Assembly (NCBI RefSeq): GCF_019050325.1
Contig: NZ_VOMB01000016.1
Span: 434,001-498,000, forward strand
DNA from: [Mycobacterium] fortunisiensis
Lineage (GTDB): Bacteria; Actinomycetota; Actinomycetes; Mycobacteriales; Mycobacteriaceae
DNA length: 64,000 nucleotides
Direction of reading: 5' to 3'
Positions within the stretch are counted from its first letter, which is position 1. Each line of letters opens with the position of its first letter. The notes below the pieces were generated by a model. It was not told the origin of the DNA. It searched no databases and was given only the letters and a program-made list of their open reading frames with translations. Below, piece after piece: positions 1 through 8,976 of the stretch. A program made the position numbers and the translations under genes.

Positions 1-2
1 GC

Positions 3-335
3 GAGGCGCTGGACCGCGGCCGTGCGCTGCGGGCGCGGCTCGACGCATCCTCGGAGCCCGTGGGCGTGCTCGTGGTCGCCGACGGGCTCCACACGCTGGC
101 GCCGTCGGCGCCCGGCGGCCACCTGCCCGAGTCGGTGGCCACCCAACAGGATCTCGATGACGCGCTGGCCACCGGTGACGTCGCCGCCCTGGCCGAACTG
201 CCCGAGCCGGTTCTCGGCAGGGTGGCCTATCAGGTGTTGGCCGGCCTGGTCTGGCCCGGGCCCGGTTCGGCCCGAGAGCTCTATCGCGGCGCGCCCTACG
301 GTGTCGGCTACTTCGTCGGTGAATGGCTGCCGTGA
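3..335 (+). CDS. Rv2728c-like conserved protein, 5'-truncated by the window edge
   Basis: The reading frame is open from base 3 and stops at TGA 333-335, so only the C-terminal 110 residues are present. The sequence is alanine-rich and contains an ADGLHTL stretch followed by an APGGHLPES stretch. The ending ([17 protein letters not shown]) matches the small protein found upstream of miaA in mycobacteria. The fold may be related to class III extradiol dioxygenases (LigB type), but that is a weak inference and the active site is not in view. The stop overlaps the start of miaA, so the two are likely cotranscribed. Confidence 0.75.
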   Translation, partial: EALDRGRALRARLDASSEPVGVLVVADGLHTLAPSAPGGHLPESVATQQDLDDALATGDVAALAELPEPVLGRVAYQVLAGLVWPGPGSARELYRGAPYGVGYFVGEWLP

Positions 336-1240
336 GCCGGCCGATTGCGATCATCGGCCCCACCGGCACCGGAAAGTCGGCTCTGGCGTTGGCGGTCGCC
401 GAAGAAGTGGGCGGGGAGATCGTGAACGCCGACGCGATGCAGCTCTACCGCGGCATGGACATCGGCACCGCCAAGCTGCCGGTCGCCGAGCGGCGCGGCA
501 TCCCGCACCACCAGCTCGATGTCCTCGACGTCACCGAGACCGCCACGGTGGCCCGCTACCAACAGGATGCCGCCGCCGATGTCGAGGCCATCGCGGCCCG
601 CGGTGCGGTTCCGGTGATCGTCGGCGGGTCCATGCTCTACATCCAGTCGCTGCTCGACGAATGGACTTTTCCGGCCACTGATCCGGCGGTGCGGGCCCGG
701 TGGGAGGCCCGGCTCGCCGAGATCGGGGTGGCCGCCCTGCACGCCGAACTGACCCGGGTGGACCCGGCCGCCGGGGCGTCGATCCTGCCCACCGACGGCC
801 GGCGCATCGTGCGGGCCCTGGAGGTCGTCGAGCTCACCGGGCAGCCGTTCGCCGCCTCGGCGCCGAGGATCGGTGCGCCCCGCTGGGATACTGTCATCAT
901 CGGATTAGATTGGGAGACAAGCCTTCTCGACCGGCGCCTGGAACAGCGTACCGACCTGATGTTCGACGACGGCCTGGTGGACGAGGTGCGTGCGTTGCTG
1001 GGCCGGGGGCTGCGCGACGGGGTCACCGCAGCCCGGGCGCTCGGCTACGCGCAGGTGCTCGCCGACCTCGACGCCGGGGGAGACGGGTCGGCGGCACGAG
1101 AACCCACGTTCATCGGCACCCGCCGCTATGTCCGCCGGCAGCGGTCCTGGTTCCGTCGCGACCACCGGGTGGTGTGGCTGGACGGGGCCGCCGACGCACT
1201 GGTGCTCGACGCGCTGCGGGCCTGGCGGCACGTATCCTGA
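323..1240 (+). CDS. miaA: tRNA dimethylallyltransferase MiaA
   Basis: MiaA transfers the dimethylallyl group from DMAPP to the N6 of A37 in tRNAs that read codons starting with U. The N-terminus carries the P-loop GPTGTGKS (about residues 12-19) followed by the [15 protein letters not shown] substrate loop, both diagnostic for the family. At 305 residues the length is normal. The ATG at 323 is given as start. A GTG at 332 in the same frame overlaps the upstream stop as GTGA and would give a protein three residues shorter; the translational coupling makes it a real alternative. dapF starts 4 bases after the stop, so miaA and dapF form one operon. Confidence 0.95.
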   Translation: MAAVSRPIAIIGPTGTGKSALALAVAEEVGGEIVNADAMQLYRGMDIGTAKLPVAERRGIPHHQLDVLDVTETATVARYQQDAAADVEAIAARGAVPVIVGGSMLYIQSLLDEWTFPATDPAVRARWEARLAEIGVAALHAELTRVDPAAGASILPTDGRRIVRALEVVELTGQPFAASAPRIGAPRWDTVIIGLDWETSLLDRRLEQRTDLMFDDGLVDEVRALLGRGLRDGVTAARALGYAQVLADLDAGGDGSAAREPTFIGTRRYVRRQRSWFRRDHRVVWLDGAADALVLDALRAWRHVS

Positions 1241-1244
1241 TCAG

Positions 1245-2138
1245 GTGATCTTCGGCTCGATCCCTTTCGCGAAGGGGCATGGCACGCAGAACGACTTCGT
1301 GGTGCTGCCCGACCTCGACGCCGCGTTGTCGCTGACCCCGGCCGCGGTGGCCGCACTGTGCGACCGCCGCCGCGGCCTGGGCGCCGACGGGATGTTGCGG
1401 GTGACGACGGCGGGCGCCGCACAGGCCGCCGGGGTGTTCGACCGGTTGCCCGACGGGGTCGCGGCCACCGACTGGTACATGGACTACCGCAACGCCGACG
1501 GGTCGATCGCGCAGATGTGCGGCAACGGCGTGCGGGTGTTCGCGCACTACCTGCGCGCCTCCGGCCTGGAATCGGCCGACGAGTTCGTGGTCGGCTCCCT
1601 GGCCGGGCCGCGTCCGGTGGTGCTGCACAGCGTCGGCGACACCACCGCCGACGTCACCGTCGAGATGGGCAAGGCCAACCGGTTCGGCACGGGCACCGCG
1701 GTGGTCGGCGGCCGCACCCTCAGCGGTATCGCCGTCGACGTGGGCAATCCGCATCTGGCCTGTGTCGGGGTCAGCGAGGACGAACTGGCCGCCCTCAACG
1801 TCGCGGCGCCGGTGTCCTTCGATGCACGGCTGTTCCCCGAGGGCGTCAACGTGGAGGTGCTGACCGCTGCAGTCGACGGGGCAGTGTCGATGCGGGTGCA
1901 CGAGCGCGGCGTCGGTGAGACCCGCTCCTGCGGCACCGGCACCGTGGCGGCCACCGTGGCGGCCCTGGCACACCAGGGCGCCGACACCGGGGCCATGCGG
2001 GTGCGGATTCCCGGCGGGGAGGTCGCGGTGACGATCACCGAGTCCACCAGCTACCTGCGCGGGCCGTCGGTACTGCTGGCCCGCGGCGAGCTCTCCGAAG
2101 AGTGGTGGAACAACGTGGCCGCAGGCCATGCCTCATAA
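1245..2138 (+). CDS. dapF: diaminopimelate epimerase DapF
   Basis: DapF interconverts LL- and meso-diaminopimelate, supplying lysine and the peptidoglycan cross-linking residue in the cytoplasm. The two catalytic cysteines are visible: Cys92 in the AQMCGNGVR motif and Cys229 in ETRSCGTGT. The GTG at 1245 gives 297 residues, the family length, and begins just before the conserved [11 protein letters not shown] stretch. An in-frame extension to 990 would run through miaA and has no family support. The gene follows miaA by 4 bases. Confidence 0.95.
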   Translation: MIFGSIPFAKGHGTQNDFVVLPDLDAALSLTPAAVAALCDRRRGLGADGMLRVTTAGAAQAAGVFDRLPDGVAATDWYMDYRNADGSIAQMCGNGVRVFAHYLRASGLESADEFVVGSLAGPRPVVLHSVGDTTADVTVEMGKANRFGTGTAVVGGRTLSGIAVDVGNPHLACVGVSEDELAALNVAAPVSFDARLFPEGVNVEVLTAAVDGAVSMRVHERGVGETRSCGTGTVAATVAALAHQGADTGAMRVRIPGGEVAVTITESTSYLRGPSVLLARGELSEEWWNNVAAGHAS

Positions 2139-2184
2139 ATTGGCGTGCGCGCGGCCCGATCCACGTGACACCCTGTAAGCACAT

Positions 2185-3594
<1,410 letters not shown>

Positions 3595-3601
3595 GTGCCG
3601 A

Positions 3602-5140
3602 TCAGGCGGCAGGCTTGGACTGCCGCTTCTCGTGCGTCCGATCCTTCTGCTGCTTCTGGTGTTTCGCGCGCTGCGTGTGCTTCGTCGCCTTCATCTTCAT
3701 CTTCGTCTTCGCGGCGTCGTCCGCGTTGTCCTGGCTCAACGTCGTACGCGCGTTGCCGCCGACCGGATTCGCCCGCTCGCGGGCGGGATGGTCCTTGAGC
3801 CCCAGGGCTTTACGCAATGACGGGCGCTGTGGCGCGGTCGCCGGGACCTCACCTTCGTCGGAGGTGACGGCTGCCTTGGCGTCCTGTGCGGTGGAGACCC
3901 TTGTGACGGCGACCTTCTTCGTGGTGCCGACGACGGCGTCGTCGGGGGTGTCGACGGTTTCTGCGGACTCGATGGGGTCGGTCCAGCCGGGCAGCGGATC
4001 CAGGCCGGGGTTGAGCGCGGCCCGGATCCCTTCGGGAATGTCGTTGGCCAGGTCGGTGACCAACGTCACGGGATTGAAGCTCGGCAGCAACTGGAACGGG
4101 GTGGGTTTGCTGTAATCCGTTCGGGTATAGCCGGTTTCGATCAGAGTCTGCATCATCGGCGAGACCAGGTCGACCAGCGGGATCACCACCGCGGAGGTGC
4201 CGGTCGCCGCTCCGAGATCCAGCAGCGGCTGCATGATCGGCAGGGTTTTCGCCGGCAGCGTGATGTAGTACGTGTCGCCGTGTTGCTGGCAGTGGGTTGC
4301 CTCGGTGCAACTCGCTTCGGCATTCCTGATCGCGGCCTGCACCTGTTCGGGGGTGTAGCCGTAGGGCGTCGCGGTTTCCGGCTCGCCGTCGTCGGGCGCC
4401 AGATAGGTGCCGTGCACGTACTCGAAACCGGCCAGCGCGTTCACCAGCGCGAGCGGATTGAGCACCCAGGACGGGGCATCGGCCACCCCGTCGTAGGTCA
4501 GTGCGATGTCGTGGGTTTCGATGCCGGTGTCGGTCGGGGTCGGTTGACCGAAGGTCGCATCCAGGATCGGGACGGTGCCCAGGATCGCGAGCCGCTCGAA
4601 GAGCCCACCATCGGGCCGGTTCGGGTTACCGATCAACACGAACGACAGGTTGGCTTTCTGCTCGTCGGTCAGGTCTGCCAGACTGGCCTTGACGATGCTG
4701 GCCACCGTGGCGCCCTGCGAGTAACCGAAGACGGTGACGGGGTGCTCGGCGCTGGGGTTGTTGTCGCCGACGAGCTCGCTGGTCAGCCGGGTGACCCCGC
4801 TGGCCACCGAGACATTCCACTTGGCGCCCTCCAGCCCGCCCCAGCCCTCGAACGGGAACGGCCAGAACTGGGCGATGTAGGGGATCGGCACCGGCTCGCC
4901 ACATTCCGCGGCCCCGCATGCTCCGCTGGTGTCCACGTAATAGGCGACGGCATTGGCCATGTAATTCTTGGAATCCGCCGGGTTCGGCGTGCCGGTCCCG
5001 GGAACGATCAGCGGCGTCACGGCGGCATTCAGCACCACCTCGGCGGTGAGCGTCGCGGTGGTGCCGACGGCCACCGACCCGGACACGGCCACGACGCCGA
5101 TCAGCAGGGATCTGGCAGCGGAACGGGGTGAGAATCGCAT
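3602..5140 (-). CDS. secreted PE-PPE-domain serine hydrolase with a lysine-rich C-terminal tail
   Basis: The 512-residue protein begins with a signal-peptide-like segment (residues 8-38) and continues with a PE-PPE domain, the alpha/beta hydrolase fold seen downstream of PE and PPE proteins and in mycobacterial esterases. The nucleophile elbow GYSQG places Ser141, and the conserved YIAQFWPFPFEGWGG and IGNPNRPDGG stretches fit the family. There is no PE or PPE N-terminal domain. The last 40 residues are unusual: strongly basic and rich in K, Q, R and H. A GGAAGGAG ribosome site precedes the ATG. bisC lies 107 bases upstream on the same strand. The substrate is unknown; lipid esters are plausible. 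Confidence 0.85.
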   Translation of the reverse strand: MRFSPRSAARSLLIGVVAVSGSVAVGTTATLTAEVVLNAAVTPLIVPGTGTPNPADSKNYMANAVAYYVDTSGACGAAECGEPVPIPYIAQFWPFPFEGWGGLEGAKWNVSVASGVTRLTSELVGDNNPSAEHPVTVFGYSQGATVASIVKASLADLTDEQKANLSFVLIGNPNRPDGGLFERLAILGTVPILDATFGQPTPTDTGIETHDIALTYDGVADAPSWVLNPLALVNALAGFEYVHGTYLAPDDGEPETATPYGYTPEQVQAAIRNAEASCTEATHCQQHGDTYYITLPAKTLPIMQPLLDLGAATGTSAVVIPLVDLVSPMMQTLIETGYTRTDYSKPTPFQLLPSFNPVTLVTDLANDIPEGIRAALNPGLDPLPGWTDPIESAETVDTPDDAVVGTTKKVAVTRVSTAQDAKAAVTSDEGEVPATAPQRPSLRKALGLKDHPARERANPVGGNARTTLSQDNADDAAKTKMKMKATKHTQRAKHQKQQKDRTHEKRQSKPAA

Positions 5141-5157
5141 CGGCCCGGATCTCCTTC

Positions 5158-5177
5158 CGCTGACGCCGGTGTCAGCG
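5158..5177 (-). promoter_or_regulatory. inverted repeat in the leader of the PE-PPE hydrolase gene
   Basis: CGCTGAC, six bases, GTCAGCG form a perfect 7-6-7 dyad 18-37 bases upstream of the start codon, just beyond the ribosome site. It could be an operator or a short RNA hairpin. No protein is assigned. Confidence 0.3.
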
Positions 5178-5247
5178 CTGAAGGGATTTTGACACCGGCC
5201 CGCGACGATCGGCGGGCAAACGGCCGAACTGGCCGCCGCGCAACGCG

Positions 5248-7536
5248 TTACCGGGTACGGATCACCGGTGGCTCATGCGCCCGCAACGGTGGCAACGTGT
5301 CGGTGTACTTCTCGATCTGCACCAGCACGTGGGCTCCCGTGCAGCCGTGGGCCAGAGTGGAGGTACCCACATCGTCGGTGAGCACGTTGGGGTTGCCGTG
5401 CACACACATCGCGTCGGGATCGCTCGGGTCGGCCGGATCGAACCAGGCCCCGGTCGACAGCTGCACCACCGCCGGGCGCAGCCGGTCGTCGATCACCACG
5501 CCGGCCAGGCATGCCCCGCGATCGTTGAACACCCGCACCACGTCGCCGTCGCCGAGTCCACGCGCCAGAGCGTCGTCGGGATGGATCCGGATCGGTTCGC
5601 GCCCTTGAACTTTCGATGACTGACTGGTGGCCCCACCGTCGAGTTGGCTGTGCAGACGGGTGGCCGGCTGGTTGGCCAGCAAGTGCAGCGGATAGGCCCG
5701 GGCGCGCTCGCCACCGAGCCATTCCGTCGGCTCGTACCAGCGAGGATGCCCGGCGCAGTCGGGGTAGCCGAAACCGTCGATGGTGTGCGAGAAGATCTCG
5801 ATGCGGCCGCTCGGGGTGGCCAGCCGGTGCGCCGTCGGGTCGGCCCGGAAATCGGCGAGCAGCGTCAGGTCGGAGTCGGTGGGTAGCCGCAACTGCCCGG
5901 CAGTCCAGAACTCGTCGAAGCTCGGCACATCGAAATCCAGTCCAGCAGACCATTTTTCGTACATGTGCACGAGCCACTGCCGGGCCGTCCGGCCCTCGGT
6001 GAACTGGCCGCCGAACCCGAGCCGCCCGGCCAGGTCGGCGAACGTGGTGTAGTCATCTCGGGAGTCGGCGTAGGGCGGTGTCAGCGCCGGCATGGCAACC
6101 AGCAGTGGATCATTGCGCGAACCCGAGTAGTCCTCGCGCTCGTAGGCGGTGGTCGACGGCACCACGATGTCGGCGTGTTTGGCCATCGCCGTCCAATACG
6201 GGTCGTGCACCACGATGGTGTCCACCCGGGCCAGGGCCCGGCGCAGGCGCGGAATGTTCTGGTGATGGTGGAACGGGTTGCCCCCGGCCCAGTACACGCA
6301 CTTGATGTCGGGGTAGCGCAGCTGCCTGCCGTTGTAATCGAATGGCTGACCGGGCCGCAGCAGCATCTCGGTGACCGCGGCGACCGGGATGAACGTCTGC
6401 ACGGGGTTGGCACCCTGCGGCAGCGCCGGCAGACCGCATCGCAGCGGGGGTAGTCCGGGCTCGTTCATCGAGCCGTAGCCGTGACCGAAACCTCCTCCGG
6501 GAAGACCGATCTGGCCCAGCATCGCCGCCAGCGTCAACCCCATCCACGGGGCCTGCTCGCCGTGCCGGACCCGCTGCAGCGACCAGCTGACGGTGATCAG
6601 GGTGCGGCAGGCGGCCATCTGCCGGGCCAGTGCCGTCAGCTCGGCGACAGGCAGGCCGCTGAGCCGCGATGCCCACTGCGGTGTCTTTGCCACCCCGTCG
6701 TCCCGCCCCAGTAGATAGCGTTCGAACCGCGGGTATCCGGTGCAGTAGATGTCGAGGAAATCGAGATCCGCCAGACCCTCGGTGGCCAGCACGTAGGCCA
6801 GCGCGAGCATCACCGCCACATCGGTGCCGGGCACCGGCGCCAACCATCGGCACTCACCGTCGACGTCGTCTCGCAGCGGGCTCAACGACACGATCTGACC
6901 GCCGCGGGAACGCATCCGGCGCAGGGCGTCGCGGGCTGGATGTGTCGTGGTCCCACCGTGATTGGTGCCGGTGTTCTTCAACGCGACCCCGCCGAAAGAC
7001 ACCATCAGATCGGTGTGTTCGGCGATCACGTTCCAGTCAGTCGATCGTTTGAAGAGGTCGTCGTGGGTGCCCACCACCCGCGGCATGATCACCCCGGTGG
7101 CGCCCAGGCTGTAGGAGTGGCGCGAAGACGTATAGCCGCCAAGCATTTTCAGGAACCGATGCACCTGGCTCTGCGCGTGGTGGAAGCGTCCGGCGCTGGC
7201 CCAGCCATAGGAGCCGCCGTAGATCGCCTCGTTGCCGTAGGTGTCCACGACGCGGCGCAACTCGTCGGCCAGCAACTCGGTGAGTTCGTCCCAGGACACC
7301 GCGACGTACTCGTCGGCGCCCCGCTCGGTGCTCGGTCCGGGCCCGTCGCGCAGCCAGCCGCGTCGCACCGCGGGTCCCGCGATGCGCGAGCGATGCCGGA
7401 TCGAGCCCGGCAGATTCCCCAGCAGCGGGGAGGGGTCGGCGTCACCGCTGGGCGGCGTGACCGAGGTGATGTCCCCGGCCGCGACATCGGCGGTGAAAGC
7501 TCCCCAGTGAGCGAGGCTCATCGCGGACTGGGGCAT
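5248..7536 (-). CDS. bisC: molybdopterin oxidoreductase, BisC/DMSO-reductase family
   Basis: This 762-residue enzyme belongs to the bis-MGD molybdenum family that includes biotin sulfoxide, TMAO and DMSO reductases. It lacks the N-terminal 4Fe-4S cysteine motif and has no Tat signal, as in cytoplasmic BisC. The SRHSYSLGATG stretch holds the serine expected as molybdenum ligand, and the ending VQLSTGAWFDP to NPNVLTDDVGTSTLAHGCTGAH is typical of type III enzymes. It probably reduces S-oxides such as biotin or methionine sulfoxide; the substrate cannot be read from sequence. A TAAACT hexamer ends 6 bases before the ATG, suggesting a leaderless transcript. It is divergent from fadE20. Confidence 0.85.
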   Translation of the reverse strand: MPQSAMSLAHWGAFTADVAAGDITSVTPPSGDADPSPLLGNLPGSIRHRSRIAGPAVRRGWLRDGPGPSTERGADEYVAVSWDELTELLADELRRVVDTYGNEAIYGGSYGWASAGRFHHAQSQVHRFLKMLGGYTSSRHSYSLGATGVIMPRVVGTHDDLFKRSTDWNVIAEHTDLMVSFGGVALKNTGTNHGGTTTHPARDALRRMRSRGGQIVSLSPLRDDVDGECRWLAPVPGTDVAVMLALAYVLATEGLADLDFLDIYCTGYPRFERYLLGRDDGVAKTPQWASRLSGLPVAELTALARQMAACRTLITVSWSLQRVRHGEQAPWMGLTLAAMLGQIGLPGGGFGHGYGSMNEPGLPPLRCGLPALPQGANPVQTFIPVAAVTEMLLRPGQPFDYNGRQLRYPDIKCVYWAGGNPFHHHQNIPRLRRALARVDTIVVHDPYWTAMAKHADIVVPSTTAYEREDYSGSRNDPLLVAMPALTPPYADSRDDYTTFADLAGRLGFGGQFTEGRTARQWLVHMYEKWSAGLDFDVPSFDEFWTAGQLRLPTDSDLTLLADFRADPTAHRLATPSGRIEIFSHTIDGFGYPDCAGHPRWYEPTEWLGGERARAYPLHLLANQPATRLHSQLDGGATSQSSKVQGREPIRIHPDDALARGLGDGDVVRVFNDRGACLAGVVIDDRLRPAVVQLSTGAWFDPADPSDPDAMCVHGNPNVLTDDVGTSTLAHGCTGAHVLVQIEKYTDTLPPLRAHEPPVIRTR

Positions 7537-7575
7537 GGGCTGAGTTTACGGGTGACAACCCACCACCCCGGGCTG

Positions 7576-7593
7576 ACCAACCACTGGGTTGGT
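7576..7593. promoter_or_regulatory. putative operator between bisC and fadE20
   Basis: ACCAACC-ACTG-GGTTGGT is a perfect 7-4-7 inverted repeat in the 100-base divergent region. A TAGGTT hexamer at 7595-7600, reading toward fadE20, abuts it. The size and symmetry fit a TetR-type dimer site. No regulator gene is adjacent. Confidence 0.45.
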
Positions 7594-7636
7594 ATAGGTT
7601 GGCCCCAAATCCGTAACCAGTACCGGAGGTCACACC

Positions 7637-8797
7637 ATGGGCAGTGCTGTGAAGTACGAGCGCACGTTGTTCGAGCCCGAGCACGAGTTGTTTCGCGAGT
7701 CCTACCGCGCGTTCCTGGAACGCCACGTCGCGCCGCACCACGACCAGTGGGAGAAGGACAAGATCGTCGACCGCGGCGTCTGGCTGGAGGCCGGTAAACA
7801 GGGCTTTCTCGGGATGGCGGTGCCCGAGGAGTACGGCGGCGGCGGCAACCCCGACTTCCGCTACAACACGATCGTCTGTGAGGAAACCGTGGCCGGCCGC
7901 TACAGCGGTATCGGCTTCAGCCTGCACAACGACGTCGTCGCACCGTATCTGCTGCGGCTGACCAACGAGGAGCAGAAGCAGCGCTGGCTGCCCAAGTTCT
8001 GCACCGGCGAATTGATCACCGCGATCGCCATGACCGAACCCGGCACCGGCAGCGATCTGCAGGGCATCAAGACCCGCGCGGTCCGCGACGGCGACCACTA
8101 TGTGCTCAACGGCTCCAAGACCTTCATCACCAACGGCATCAACTCCGACCTGGTGATCGTGGTGGCCCAGACCGACCCGGACAAGGGAGCACTGGGCTTT
8201 TCGCTGCTGGTGGTCGAGCGCGGCATGGAGGGTTTCGAACGGGGCCGGCACCTCGACAAGATCGGCCTGGACGCCCAGGACACCGCGGAGTTGTCGTTCA
8301 CCGACGTCAAGGTGCCCGTGGAGAACCTGCTCGGCGAGGAGGGGCAGGGTTTCGTCTACCTGATGCAGAACCTCCCGCAGGAACGCATCTCGATCGCCAT
8401 CATGGCCGCCGCGGCGATGGAGGCGGTGCTCGAACAGACGGTGCAGTACACGAAGGAACGCAAGGCGTTCGGCAAGCCGATCGGCAGCTTCCAGAACAGC
8501 CGGTTCCTGCTGGCCGAACTGGCGACCGAGGCGACCGTGGTGCGGATGATGGTCGACGAGTTCATCCGGTTGCACCTGACCGAGGAACTCACCGTCGAGC
8601 AGGCCGCGATGGCCAAGTGGTACTCCACCGAGAAGCAGGTGGAGCTCATCGACCGCTGCCTGCAGCTGCACGGCGGGTACGGCTACATGCGTGAGTACCC
8701 GGTCGCACGGGCTTACCTCGATGCCCGCGTACAGACGATCTACGGCGGCACGACCGAGATCATGAAAGAGATCATCGGGCGCAGTTTGGGCGTCTAG
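7637..8797 (+). CDS. fadE20: acyl-CoA dehydrogenase FadE20
   Basis: This FAD enzyme oxidises acyl-CoA to trans-2-enoyl-CoA in fatty-acid or sterol side-chain degradation. The 386 residues carry the ACAD signatures: the AMTEPGTGSDLQGIKT block, the ITNGINSDLV block, and the C-terminal QLHGGYGYMREYPVAR and YGGTTEIMKEIIGRSL blocks. Length and ending match M. tuberculosis FadE20. A GGAG ribosome site lies 8 bases before the ATG. A perfect inverted repeat at 7576-7593 lies in its promoter region. Substrate chain length is not determinable here. Confidence 0.92.
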   Translation: MGSAVKYERTLFEPEHELFRESYRAFLERHVAPHHDQWEKDKIVDRGVWLEAGKQGFLGMAVPEEYGGGGNPDFRYNTIVCEETVAGRYSGIGFSLHNDVVAPYLLRLTNEEQKQRWLPKFCTGELITAIAMTEPGTGSDLQGIKTRAVRDGDHYVLNGSKTFITNGINSDLVIVVAQTDPDKGALGFSLLVVERGMEGFERGRHLDKIGLDAQDTAELSFTDVKVPVENLLGEEGQGFVYLMQNLPQERISIAIMAAAAMEAVLEQTVQYTKERKAFGKPIGSFQNSRFLLAELATEATVVRMMVDEFIRLHLTEELTVEQAAMAKWYSTEKQVELIDRCLQLHGGYGYMREYPVARAYLDARVQTIYGGTTEIMKEIIGRSLGV

Positions 8798-8840
8798 CGA
8801 CCCCAATTCGGTCGCCACAGCGGCCGAAATCGCCCGATTT

Positions 8841-8856
8841 TGGGTCAATTGACCCA
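8841..8856. promoter_or_regulatory. perfect 16-bp palindrome upstream of the LGFP-protein gene
   Basis: TGGGTCAATTGACCCA is an uninterrupted 16-base palindrome in the 179-base gap between fadE20 and the LGFP gene. A palindrome with no loop is better read as a protein site than as a terminator. No regulator is assigned. Confidence 0.4.
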
Positions 8857-8976
8857 GATATTGCGGCTTTTTTGGTCAAGTTCGGCCACGTTCCTTGGTT
8901 ATCGTCACCTGCTGAAGCAGAGTTGTCGGGCGGGACATTTCTGAGACATCTTTTGCCGAACGAGCGGGGAGGGCGC

